A stretch of 52,225 bases of DNA, from NCBI GenBank assembly GCA_021790995.1, contig JAJYFA010000008.1, positions 1-52,225 of the forward strand, written 5' to 3'. Numbering within the stretch: position 1 is the first letter of the stretch; every line of letters begins with the position of its first letter. Below, piece after piece: positions 41,398 to 49,771 of this stretch. The translations under genes were made by a program, and so were the position numbers. The stretch comes from Acidobacteriota bacterium. GTDB taxonomy: Bacteria > Acidobacteriota > Terriglobia > Terriglobales > Acidobacteriaceae. The notes below the pieces were generated by a model. That model did no database searches, had not been told where the DNA came from, and saw nothing but the letters and a program-made list of their open reading frames with translations.

Positions 41398-42039
41398 TTA
41401 CTGCGGCGTTCCTGATTCCGGAGCAGGCGCAGGAGCCGACTGCGGCGCGCTGGCCGGCGGCTGACCGCCCGGCGCAGGCTGGGGGAATGGTCCACCCGGA
41501 CCATGGAACTTGTTTCCCGGTCCCCATCCGCCGGGATCCCCGGCGTGCCGCTGTTCACGCTCCATCCGTTGCGCGCGTAGCGCCTGCAACTGCTTCCACT
41601 GATCCGGAGTCAACTGCATCCGGATGTCGAGCAAAAAGAGCGAATCGGCTTTTTCCAGATCCGCCCTCGCCGTTACGATCTTGTCAATTTGCGCCTCAAT
41701 CGTCTTCCGGTCGGGCGTATCGGCCTTGATCATCGGTTCTAGCTCGACCTCGGCCTTTTGCAGATTGGCGTGAAGGTCGATCAGCTTCATCCGGTGATCC
41801 TGCAGAATGCCGTCCATCGCCTTGCGCTGAACGTCGGTCAAATTCAACCGTTTCACCATGTTCGGATTGTTCCAGAACTGTCCATGCGCAAACCCGAACG
41901 ACTGTTCGATAGGCGGCCGATGCTGAGCGAATCCGGGTGACATCCCCTGTCCGCCAGGCATTTGCGCGCTGGCCAGGCCTCCCGCCATCAGAACTCCTGC
42001 TACCGCAAAAACCAATAGTGCAGTTTTCATTGCCTTCAT
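41398..42039 (-). CDS. Spy/CpxP-like periplasmic LTXXQ-type protein
   Basis: The product is 213 aa from ATG 42039 (GGAAAGGAGAAGG upstream). A signal peptide (ALLVFAVAGVLMAGGLASAQ) is followed by two copies of the family motif: LNLTDVQRKAMDGILQDHRM and MQLTPDQWKQLQALRAQRME. The helical core between is like Spy/CpxP/ZraP, which act as periplasmic chaperones or metal sensors. The C-terminus is a long Pro/Gly/Ala-rich tail. It is the last gene of the sigma factor operon. Confidence 0.82.
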   Translation of the reverse strand: MKAMKTALLVFAVAGVLMAGGLASAQMPGGQGMSPGFAQHRPPIEQSFGFAHGQFWNNPNMVKRLNLTDVQRKAMDGILQDHRMKLIDLHANLQKAEVELEPMIKADTPDRKTIEAQIDKIVTARADLEKADSLFLLDIRMQLTPDQWKQLQALRAQRMEREQRHAGDPGGWGPGNKFHGPGGPFPQPAPGGQPPASAPQSAPAPAPESGTPQ

Positions 42040-42108
42040 CGCCTTCTCCTTTCCCTCGCCAGGCAAGGGACTCCCTTTGTCGCCTTCGCGTTCAAAGGCT
42101 TCGCCATC

Positions 42109-42594
42109 TTACTGAGCTTCGTTGTCATCCATTAATTGCGCCAGCGGTTCCATGGCTTCGGGGACCGTGCGCGAGAGGGCTCTGTCCACAGATGCCAGCA
42201 GATCCTTGTCCTGTGCGCTGGCATTGCCTTTCACTGCTTTGGTTTCGGGAACAGACGCGGTTTCTGCTGCTTGCGCGCTGGCCGGCAGCGCAGTCTCCTG
42301 ACCGGAGGCTACCTGCTCGACAGCGGCTTGCTGCGCCGTCTTTTGCGCCGAGAGCTTTGCCATCTGCTGCCCGTGGTAGATCGCGTGGACCCCCACGGCC
42401 AGGCTGCCGGCTGCCAGCAGGCACCCCATCGCCCAGCTTGCCACTCTCCGCCAACTGTGCCGCACGGATGTTTTTGCCACCATCCGGGGCCGGCTCATTG
42501 CCGCATCGCTCCAGGTATCCATGCTGGTCTTGAAGTGTCTCAAGGCCTGCTTGAGCTCCTGGTCTTCTCCCGCCAAATCGTGTTCCCAGTTCAT
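42109..42594 (-). CDS. Putative membrane anti-sigma factor
   Basis: The product is 161 aa from ATG 42594, which overlaps the sigma factor stop as ATGA, so the two are translationally coupled. The N-terminal 55 residues are cytosolic (EDQELKQALRHFKTSMDTWS). One membrane helix follows (ASWAMGCLLAAGSLAVGVHA), then an Ala/Gln-rich external part. No zinc-binding HxxxCxxC is seen. Role is inferred from topology and coupling. Confidence 0.65.
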   Translation of the reverse strand: MNWEHDLAGEDQELKQALRHFKTSMDTWSDAAMSRPRMVAKTSVRHSWRRVASWAMGCLLAAGSLAVGVHAIYHGQQMAKLSAQKTAQQAAVEQVASGQETALPASAQAAETASVPETKAVKGNASAQDKDLLASVDRALSRTVPEAMEPLAQLMDDNEAQ

Positions 42595-43214
42595 GGTGTC
42601 CCTTTCAACTCTGTGCGTACTCGTCCCAGCGCGCGTGAAAGATGCGCCTTTACCGTGCCCTCGCTGAGTCCGGTCGCCTCTGCAATTTCGTTCAACTCCC
42701 GCTCTTCCACGTAGCGCAGCAGAAAAACTGTCCTCTGCCGCTCGCTCAATTTCTTCACTGCCCGCCAAACCTGCGCCACTTGTTCCCGCGCCAGCATCTG
42801 CTGCTCCGCATTGCGCTCACCGCTCGGCAACCATTCGCTGGCCTCGGCCAAATCGACGGTATTGGTTCGAGTCTGCCGCCAAAACTGGATGCGGCGGCTT
42901 CGCCAGTAGTCCTTTTGCAGGTTGATGGCGATCCGCATCAGCCAAGTCATTGCGCTCGACTCGCCCCGGAATTCTTTCCAGTTCCGGTGCGCCTTCAGAA
43001 AACACTCCTGCGTCAGCGTCTCCGCCAGATCCACATCGCGCAGCGACGCAAGCAGAAATCGGTAGATCTTGGGCCGATGGCTTGCGACGATCTGGGCAAA
43101 CTCTTCGGATGCGATCTCTTCCGCCGCTTCCGCCGTCATCGGGCTCACTGCTGTGCCGGCAGCCATCATCTTGGTAGACGCCTTCGTGCGCCGCAAGTTT
43201 ACATGCCTCCCCAT
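42591..43214 (-). CDS. ECF sigma factor (RpoE-like)
   Basis: The product is about 207 aa from ATG 43214. Region 2 reads RDVDLAETLTQECFLKAHRN followed by MTWLMRIAINLQKDYWRSRR. Region 4 is LSERQRTVFLLRYVEERELN and IAEATGLSEGTVKAHLSRAL. This is a complete ECF pair of domains. A TATACT box upstream on the minus strand makes the TTG at 43247 unlikely as start. Control of the downstream Spy-like gene suggests an envelope-stress circuit. Confidence 0.88.
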   Translation of the reverse strand: MGRHVNLRRTKASTKMMAAGTAVSPMTAEAAEEIASEEFAQIVASHRPKIYRFLLASLRDVDLAETLTQECFLKAHRNWKEFRGESSAMTWLMRIAINLQKDYWRSRRIQFWRQTRTNTVDLAEASEWLPSGERNAEQQMLAREQVAQVWRAVKKLSERQRTVFLLRYVEERELNEIAEATGLSEGTVKAHLSRALGRVRTELKGTP

Positions 43215-43338
43215 CGTTTGCGCGGATTCAAGGCTCAGTATAGGCAAGAATCATATTGCCAGTCGCCAGAAAAATGCTCCGGTTGCGGGACTGGATGGCC
43301 GCTTTTCGCCTCTCCGGCAAGCCTAGTGATGACAACTG

Positions 43339-43344
43339 TATAAT
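43339..43344 (+). promoter_or_regulatory. TATAAT -10 box before the oxidoreductase gene
   Basis: A perfect TATAAT lies 44 nt upstream of ATG 43389. The expected -35 position reads GGCAAG, a poor match, so an activator may be needed. The region is divergent with the sigma factor gene. Confidence 0.4.
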
Positions 43345-43388
43345 TTGGGGCGGCAAGTAATGCACTCAGAAAAGAAAGGGAAACCGAT

Positions 43389-44708
43389 ATGATCTCGCGC
43401 CGGCAATTCGTAAACGGTCTCGCCGCAGGTGTAGCAGGCTCGGCCATTTCTTCCACCGCTAAAAGCTATGCACAGATTCTGGGTGCGAACGACCGCCTGA
43501 ACTTCGCGATTAACGGATTGCACGGCCGGGGCTATGCGCACTTGTCGTCGCTCAAAGCCAACAGCAAGACAGCCCGTGTTGCCTATGTCTGCGATGTCGA
43601 TTCCGGCATTATGGCCAAGTTTGCGGCAAGAGCAGAGCAAGTGCTCGGTTATGCTCCAAAAGCTGAGGGCGACTTCCGGCGCATGCTGGAGTCGAAGGAT
43701 GTCGACGCGATCACGGTTGCCGTTCCCGACCACTGGCATACGCCGATGGCTGTGCTTGGCCTCAAGGCGGACAAGCACGTGTACGTCGAGAAACCCTCCA
43801 GCCAGAATCCCCGCGAAGGCGAGCTGCTGATCGCCGCGCAAAAGAAGTACGGCAAGATGGTCCAGGTCGGCGATCAGCAGCGATCCTCCGACTACACCAT
43901 CGAGCTCTTCGACAAGATCCACAACGGCTACATCGGCGAGACCTACATGGCGCGGGCCTGGTACGTGAACACACGCGGGGCCACATACTACGGCAAGCCC
44001 GGTCCGGCGCCCGCCACGCTCAACTGGGACCTGTGGCAGGGCCCGGCGCCGCGCAGCGAGTACAGAGCCAACATCCATCCTTATAACTGGCACTGGCTGC
44101 GTATCTACGGGACTGGCGAAGCCCTGAACAACGGAACCCACGAAGTGGATGTCTGCCGCTGGGCGCTCCAGGGAGGATTTCCCAAAGCCATCACCTCCAC
44201 AGGTGGTAACTACCAGTTCAAGGACGACTGGCAGTTCTACGACACGCTGATCACGAACTTCGAATACGAAGGTAAAATGATCTCGTGGGAGGGCCGGAGC
44301 CGCCAGGGTATCCGGGAGTTCGGCCGCGATCGCGGCTCGCTGATTATGGGAACCAAGGGTTCGGTCGTAATCGACCGCGGCGGCTACGATGTTTACGACT
44401 GGAAGGGCAAGCAGATCGATCAGTACCGCACCGGCCACCAGACCGAAACCACAGATGTCATCGGCGCCGATACGATGACCGACGCCCACTTCGCCAACTT
44501 TATCGGCGCCATCAAGGGCCAGGACAAACTGCACTCGCCCATTCCGGTCGCCAATGTCAGCGTCACTATGCTTCTGCTGTCGAACATCGCCTGGTTCGTC
44601 AACCGCAGGTTGAGTATCGACACGGAGACGGGGCACATCATGGACGACCCCGAAGCCATGAAGTACTGGGGCCGGACCTACGCGCCGGGCTGGGAAGTGA
44701 CGGTGTAG
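43389..44708 (+). CDS. Tat-exported Gfo/Idh/MocA family oxidoreductase
   Basis: The 439-aa protein starts MISRRQFVNGLAAGVAGSAI, a twin-arginine signal. The Rossmann part follows (FAINGLHGRGYAHLSSL), then VPDHWHTPMAVLGLKADKHV and the family signature YVEKPSSQNPREGE. The C-terminal beta-sheet domain contains NNGTHEVDVCRWALQGG. Such exported members act on sugars or glycosides with a bound NAD(H). Substrate is unknown. It heads three same-strand sugar genes. Confidence 0.88.
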   Translation: MISRRQFVNGLAAGVAGSAISSTAKSYAQILGANDRLNFAINGLHGRGYAHLSSLKANSKTARVAYVCDVDSGIMAKFAARAEQVLGYAPKAEGDFRRMLESKDVDAITVAVPDHWHTPMAVLGLKADKHVYVEKPSSQNPREGELLIAAQKKYGKMVQVGDQQRSSDYTIELFDKIHNGYIGETYMARAWYVNTRGATYYGKPGPAPATLNWDLWQGPAPRSEYRANIHPYNWHWLRIYGTGEALNNGTHEVDVCRWALQGGFPKAITSTGGNYQFKDDWQFYDTLITNFEYEGKMISWEGRSRQGIREFGRDRGSLIMGTKGSVVIDRGGYDVYDWKGKQIDQYRTGHQTETTDVIGADTMTDAHFANFIGAIKGQDKLHSPIPVANVSVTMLLLSNIAWFVNRRLSIDTETGHIMDDPEAMKYWGRTYAPGWEVTV

Positions 44709-44767
44709 AAAGCAGGCGACAGGGTCGGACTGCAGAATCCAGAGACTGTTATCTTTGAGAGGTGCAA

Positions 44768-45658
44768 ATGACTTCTACATCTGGAATTCTGCCTGCCGCC
44801 CAGGCCGGAACCATCGTTCTGGGCGGCGACCTGACCGTGAACCGCATGGGCTTCGGCGCCATGCGCATCACCGGCCCCGGCATCTGGGGCCCTCCTGCGG
44901 ATGTTCCCGGCGCCATCGCGACGCTGCGCCGCGCCGTGGAACTGGGCGTCAACTTCATCGACTCAGCCGACTCCTATGGCCCCGATGTCTCCGAGGAACT
45001 CATTGCCCAGGCTCTCTGGCCCTATCCTGCAGGGCTTGTCATTGCTACCAAGGTTGGCTGGACGCGTCATGGCCCCGGTGTCTGGCAGCACAACGCAGCG
45101 CCGGCGCACATTGAGCAGGCCATCAGCGGCAGCCTGAAGCGTCTGCGCCTCGAGCGCATCGACGTTTATCAGCTCCACATTCCAGATCCGGCCGTTTCCT
45201 TTGACGCCTCCATGGAAGCTCTCGCCCGGCTCCAGGAGCAGGGCAAGATCCGCCACGTCGCGCTTTCCAACGTCACTCTCGAACACATCCGGCGCGCTGA
45301 AAAAATCGTTCCCATCGTGAGCGTGCAGAACCGCTATAGCTTCTCCGATCGCGAGTGGGACTTCGTCGTCGACTACTGTACCTCGAAGGGAATCGCCTTC
45401 ATGCCATGGGGGCCGATCGCGCAGGCGCGCAAAGCCAATGAGGTCGTGGAAAAGATCGCCGCCGCGCGCGGCGTTTCGACGGCCGTGGTCTCGCTGGGCT
45501 GGCTGTTGCGCCGTTCGCCTGTGATCTTGCCTATTCCGGGCACCAGCAACGTCAGGCATCTCGAAGAAAACCTGAGCGCCGCGGCTTTCCGGCTCAGCGA
45601 CGGCGAATTCGCCGAGATGAATGCCGTGGCCCCAAAGCCTTACTGGTTGCGCGGGTGA
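44768..45658 (+). CDS. Aldo/keto reductase
   Basis: The product is 296 aa from ATG 44768 (GAGAGG upstream). The catalytic set is visible: FIDSADSYGPDVSEEL with Asp and Tyr, IATKVGW with Lys, and VYQLHIPDP with His. The NADPH-binding end is ILPIPGTSNVRHLEENLSAA. This is a complete AKR barrel. It likely reduces a sugar or aldehyde in the same pathway as its neighbours, 59 bp and 94 bp away. Substrate undetermined. Confidence 0.9.
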   Translation: MTSTSGILPAAQAGTIVLGGDLTVNRMGFGAMRITGPGIWGPPADVPGAIATLRRAVELGVNFIDSADSYGPDVSEELIAQALWPYPAGLVIATKVGWTRHGPGVWQHNAAPAHIEQAISGSLKRLRLERIDVYQLHIPDPAVSFDASMEALARLQEQGKIRHVALSNVTLEHIRRAEKIVPIVSVQNRYSFSDREWDFVVDYCTSKGIAFMPWGPIAQARKANEVVEKIAAARGVSTAVVSLGWLLRRSPVILPIPGTSNVRHLEENLSAAAFRLSDGEFAEMNAVAPKPYWLRG

Positions 45659-45752
45659 GCGGCGGCGGGATGGCGTGAAACAAGCAGTGAGCCTAGGGCT
45701 GCGCTGTTACACTGTCCCGTTCCACTCCTTTTGTGGATCGAGAAGGAAACCG

Positions 45753-46457
45753 ATGCTACTCGAAGCTCTTCGCAACGAAGTTCTCCGCGCCAACCAGGAG
45801 ATCGCTCGCCGCGGTCTCGCGCCCCACACCTTCGGCAACGCCAGCGGTGTCGACCGCTCCGGCGCAAAGCCCCTCGTCGTTATCAAGCCGAGCGGCGTCG
45901 ACTACGCCACCATGAAGCCCGCCGACCTGGTCGTCACCGATCTCGACGGCAATATCGTCGAGGGTTCGCTGCGCCCGTCGAGCGATCTCGACACGCACAC
46001 GTTCCTCTACCGCGAATTTCCCCAGATCGGCGGCATTGTTCACACCCACTCGGAGTTCGCCACGTCGTGGGCGCAGGCCGGGCGCGCCATTCCCTGTCTC
46101 GGTACGACTCACGCCGACTATTTTTATGGCCCGGTTCCGGTCACTGCGCCGCTCTCTGCGGAAGAGGTCGCCGAGGCGTATGTGCGCAACACAGGCGCGG
46201 TCATTACACGGCTCTTCAAGCAGCAGAATCTGGATCCTGCCGCTGTACCCGGCGTGCTGGTGGCCGGCCACGCTCCGTTTGCCTGGGGCAAGACTGCGGC
46301 CGATGCTGTCGAACACGCCGATGTCCTCGAGTACATTGCACGGCTGGCCTTCCGCAGCACGCTGCTCGGGGCGCCCGAAGCCGGCATTCCGCACTACGTG
46401 AAGGAGCACCACTACACACGCAAACACGGTCCCGGAGCGACCTACGGTCAGCGGTGA
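45753..46457 (+). CDS. araD: L-ribulose-5-phosphate 4-epimerase / class II aldolase
   Basis: The product is 234 aa from ATG 45753 (AGAAGGAA upstream); the track start at 45621 lies inside the previous gene. Motifs: HTFGNASGVDRSG, VIKPSGVDYATM, GIVHTHSEFATSWAQAGRAI with zinc-binding His residues, GTTHADYFYGPVPVT, and LVAGHAPFAWGKTAADAVEH. These match AraD, which links L-arabinose-type pentoses to the pentose phosphate pathway. Fuculose aldolase relatives are the alternative. Confidence 0.88.
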   Translation: MLLEALRNEVLRANQEIARRGLAPHTFGNASGVDRSGAKPLVVIKPSGVDYATMKPADLVVTDLDGNIVEGSLRPSSDLDTHTFLYREFPQIGGIVHTHSEFATSWAQAGRAIPCLGTTHADYFYGPVPVTAPLSAEEVAEAYVRNTGAVITRLFKQQNLDPAAVPGVLVAGHAPFAWGKTAADAVEHADVLEYIARLAFRSTLLGAPEAGIPHYVKEHHYTRKHGPGATYGQR

Positions 46458-46840
46458 GCAGGTCTCGCAATCTGCCGCCGCTTGCGGCCCATGCGCTCAA
46501 AAAGACAGCGAAAGCAGAAGCCGGAAACCGGGTCATAGGCAGCGGCTCCGAGCTGATCTGGCGCGCTTTTCGAAGTTGCCCCGTCATCAAAGGCACGATA
46601 AACTATGCAAGATGAGCAGTCTACAATTTTCCATACATGCCTTCTATTCTTTGGAGGCTGTTGCGCTGTTCCTCATCAGGCTCAAGTGACGTATCGCACA
46701 GCCGAGTGACATTTCGCGGAACTCCAAGTCCATATCTTGCGTAGTATCAAGTGATTGGCCTTCCGCCGCCGGGCGAGGGACAACCATCTTCCGCGTGGCA
46801 ACTCACGTGCTAGCATTCACCTTGTAGGACACCTCCCTCT
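46458..46840. other. Non-coding gap before the two-component operon
   Basis: The 383 bp hold no convincing gene; a 25-codon ORF near 46612 lacks a good ribosome-binding site. Near-repeats GTGACGTATCGC and GTGACATTTCGC occur around 46690-46720 and might be regulator sites. A sigma-54-type promoter is listed separately. Confidence 0.5.
46796..46811 (+). promoter_or_regulatory. Candidate sigma-54 promoter of the histidine kinase operon
   Basis: TGGCAACTCACGTGCT matches the -24/-12 form TGGCAC-N5-TTGCW, with GG (46797-46798) and GC (46809-46810) separated by exactly 10 bp. It is 30 nt before the kinase ATG. The second gene of the operon is a sigma-54 activator, which makes autoregulation plausible. 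Confidence 0.5.
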
Positions 46841-49771
46841 ATGGACAAAAGCCTCCTCAATCGCGTGCAGGCTACGTTGCTGGCTCTGGCGACTGCGGCT
46901 TTGTTCATGCTTGCCGTCTTTAATCTCCTTCAGGAGCGGGAGTTTCAGCAGCCCACCGATGGCGTGTGGTGGCACGAGGCGCAAGGGGGGTTGGTGGCCG
47001 ACCGTGTCCTGCCCGATTCGCCCGGTCAGCACGCCTTCATCCAGGTCCACGATCTTTTGACTGCGGTCAACGACGTTCCGGTGACCACGACCGCCGATCT
47101 CGAGCGCGCTCTTTACCGCGCCGGCAGTTACGTTCAGCTCCACTACAGCATCACGCGCGACGGCATTCCCATCGACACGCCGGTGCAGGTGATTCCAGTA
47201 CCCGCGGACCACAGCCTGCAACTCGGCCTGCGTGTCATCGGTCTCATCTACCTGATCATCGGCTTCTACGTTCTCTTCCGCCGCTGGGGCGCGCCCCGCG
47301 CCACGCACTTCTATCTCTTTTGCCTGGTGTCGTTTGCGCTCTACGCGCTCAAGTACTCGGCAAAGCTCGATCTGCTTGACTGGACAGTCTTCTGGACCAA
47401 CGTCGCTGCCGAAGCACTGCAGCCGGCGCTCTTTCTCCACTTTGCCCTCAGCTTCCCCGAGGAGCGCCTCAAGAGCGTGCGGCGCCGCTGGCTATTGCCG
47501 TTGGTGTATGCGCCGGGCGCCGGGGTGCTGGCGTTGTGGCTCTGGTCGATCAGTACGCGCGAAGCCACCAAGCTGCTTCTCGACCGTCTCAATCAGATCG
47601 CGACCGGCTACGACGCGCTGTTCTACATCCTGGCCGCATTGCTGTTTCTGCGCAGCTACAGCCGCGCCTCGACGCCGCTTCTGCGCCAGCAGTTGAAGTG
47701 GGTCACGCGCGGGACTCTGCTGGCGGTGCTGCCCTTCACGCTCTTTTACGCGGTTCCTTATCTGCTCCAGCTCAACCCGCCGCGCCTGCTGATGAATCTG
47801 GCGGGGCTCTCGCTGGTGTTTCTGCCCCTCACGTTCAGTTGGGCCATCGTGCGCTACCGGCTGATGGACACCGACCTGATCTTCAAGCGAGGCGTGGCCT
47901 ACACCCTGGCCACGACGTTGCTGCTCGGCGGTTACTTTGGCGCCATCGCTCTCATCTCGGTCCTGGCGCACAACGCCATGCCGCAGGCGGTGCGCCAGTG
48001 GGGCCTGGCCCTCGCCATTGTGATTACGGCCGCGGTCTTCGATCCTCTCAAGCGCCGCATCCAGGGCTGGGTAGACCGCGCCTTCGACCGCCATCGCTAC
48101 GACTACCGCAAGGCGCTGGTCGAGTTCGGCCGCGGCCTGAGTTCGGAAACCGACCTGCAGGCGCTGCTGAACGCCATTGTCGAGCAGTTGCCGCGTACCC
48201 TCCTCGTTGCCCGAGTGGCCATCTTCCTCGCTGGCGATTCGGGTGAGCTCCGTCTCGCTGCGTCGCACGGACTTCCTGAGGAAGTGGGTCCAAAAAGTGA
48301 AAGCGCGGAGCGCCTCGATCTCGGGTTCCTTCACTTCGACGGCGTCTCCGATCACTCGCACGTTTTCTTTGAAAACACCCAGCAGGCACTGCATCTGCCG
48401 CCGGCCCAGCAGCGCACCGCGGCGCTCCTCGATCTCAACTATTACCTTCCTTGCCGTGTCGCCGCATCTCCCTCCGACGAAAGCAACGGCAAACCGGCGC
48501 TCCGCGCTCCCGGGCTTCGGACGAATACCCAGCCGCTGGATGGCGCCGGCCGCACCATCGCCGTGATCGGTCTGGGCCGCACGCTGGGTGGCGACTTCCT
48601 TTCGAGCGAAGATGTGGAACTGCTGGAATCGCTCGCCAGCTACATCGGCATCGCCCTGCAAAACGCCAGCCTTTACGCGCGCCTCGAAGAAAAAATCGTC
48701 GAGTTCGAGCGCCTGAAAGAGTTCAACGAAAATATTGTCGAGTCCATCAACGTCGGCATTTTCGCCATCGACCTTGGCGACCGCATCGAGAGCTGGAATG
48801 CGCAGATGGAGGCCATGTACGCGCTCAGCCGCGCCGAGGCCATCGGCCAGGAGCTTCGTTCCGTTTTTCCTTTGGAGTTCATTGAGGCATTGCAAGAGTT
48901 CCGCGGCGAGGCGGGCGTGCATCATCTCTACAAGTTCCCTTTGACCACGCGCGCCGGCGAACTGCGCACCGCCAATATCGCCGTTGCTCCGCTGCTTTCA
49001 CGCGACTTTGTTCCCGTGGGCCGCATCGTTCTCGTCGACGACATCACGGAACGTGTCGCACTCGAAAATCAACTGGCGCAGGCCGACAAGCTCAGCTCCA
49101 TTGGCCTGCTGGCCGCCGGCGTGGCGCACGAAATCAATACTCCGCTCGCCGTCATCTCCTCCTATGCGCAGATGCTTTCCAAGCAGTTGCGCGCCGATGC
49201 CAGGCTGGGACCGGTGCTCGACAAGATCACGCAGCAGAGCTTCCGCGCCGCGGAGATCGCCAACGGCCTGCTCAACTTTTCGCGCACCTCCACCACGGAG
49301 CTCCGCGCGACCGACCTCAATCAGGTCATCCGCGACACGCTCTCCCTGCTCGAACACCAGTTCAAGACGGCGCAGATTCTCGTCGATCTGGATCTTGCCG
49401 AGGAGCTTCCGCCCATCAACGGTAACCCCGGGAAGCTGCAGCAGGTCTTCCTCAATCTGCTGCTCAATGCCAAGGACGCCATGCCTGGCGGCGGACGCCT
49501 GCGCGTGGCCACGCTTGAAAACGGCCATGTGGAAGCTCTGGTCTCCGACTCCGGTTCCGGCATCGCTCCCGAGCACCTCAAACGCATTTACGACCCCTTT
49601 TTCACCACCAAGAACATGCCAGGCGAGAGGCGCGGCACCGGCCTGGGGCTCGCCGTAAGCTATGGCATTATTCAGGAGCATGCCGGAAAGATTCACGTGG
49701 AAAGCGCGATTGGAACCGGCACGACCTTTCATCTTGAGTTTCCATTGTTGAGGAATTCTGTTCATGCCTGA
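46841..49771 (+). CDS. Membrane histidine kinase with PDZ, multi-helix, GAF and PAS domains
   Basis: The 976-aa protein has one N-terminal helix, then a PDZ-like periplasmic domain (LVADRVLPDSPGQHAFIQVH), about eight membrane helices (130-385), a GAF-like domain, and a PAS domain near 620-720. The HisKA box AAGVAHEINTPLAVISSYAQ has the phospho-His near 763, and the ATPase domain has NLLLNAKDAMPGGG, DSGSGI and GTGLGLAVSYGI. All kinase boxes are intact. Stop overlaps the regulator start by 8 nt. The combination suggests sensing of a protein or peptide end in the envelope. Confidence 0.9.
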   Translation: MDKSLLNRVQATLLALATAALFMLAVFNLLQEREFQQPTDGVWWHEAQGGLVADRVLPDSPGQHAFIQVHDLLTAVNDVPVTTTADLERALYRAGSYVQLHYSITRDGIPIDTPVQVIPVPADHSLQLGLRVIGLIYLIIGFYVLFRRWGAPRATHFYLFCLVSFALYALKYSAKLDLLDWTVFWTNVAAEALQPALFLHFALSFPEERLKSVRRRWLLPLVYAPGAGVLALWLWSISTREATKLLLDRLNQIATGYDALFYILAALLFLRSYSRASTPLLRQQLKWVTRGTLLAVLPFTLFYAVPYLLQLNPPRLLMNLAGLSLVFLPLTFSWAIVRYRLMDTDLIFKRGVAYTLATTLLLGGYFGAIALISVLAHNAMPQAVRQWGLALAIVITAAVFDPLKRRIQGWVDRAFDRHRYDYRKALVEFGRGLSSETDLQALLNAIVEQLPRTLLVARVAIFLAGDSGELRLAASHGLPEEVGPKSESAERLDLGFLHFDGVSDHSHVFFENTQQALHLPPAQQRTAALLDLNYYLPCRVAASPSDESNGKPALRAPGLRTNTQPLDGAGRTIAVIGLGRTLGGDFLSSEDVELLESLASYIGIALQNASLYARLEEKIVEFERLKEFNENIVESINVGIFAIDLGDRIESWNAQMEAMYALSRAEAIGQELRSVFPLEFIEALQEFRGEAGVHHLYKFPLTTRAGELRTANIAVAPLLSRDFVPVGRIVLVDDITERVALENQLAQADKLSSIGLLAAGVAHEINTPLAVISSYAQMLSKQLRADARLGPVLDKITQQSFRAAEIANGLLNFSRTSTTELRATDLNQVIRDTLSLLEHQFKTAQILVDLDLAEELPPINGNPGKLQQVFLNLLLNAKDAMPGGGRLRVATLENGHVEALVSDSGSGIAPEHLKRIYDPFFTTKNMPGERRGTGLGLAVSYGIIQEHAGKIHVESAIGTGTTFHLEFPLLRNSVHA

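Noticed and set aside
46612-46689. 25-codon ORF before the histidine kinase
   Set aside because: Very short, weak start context, no conserved feature.
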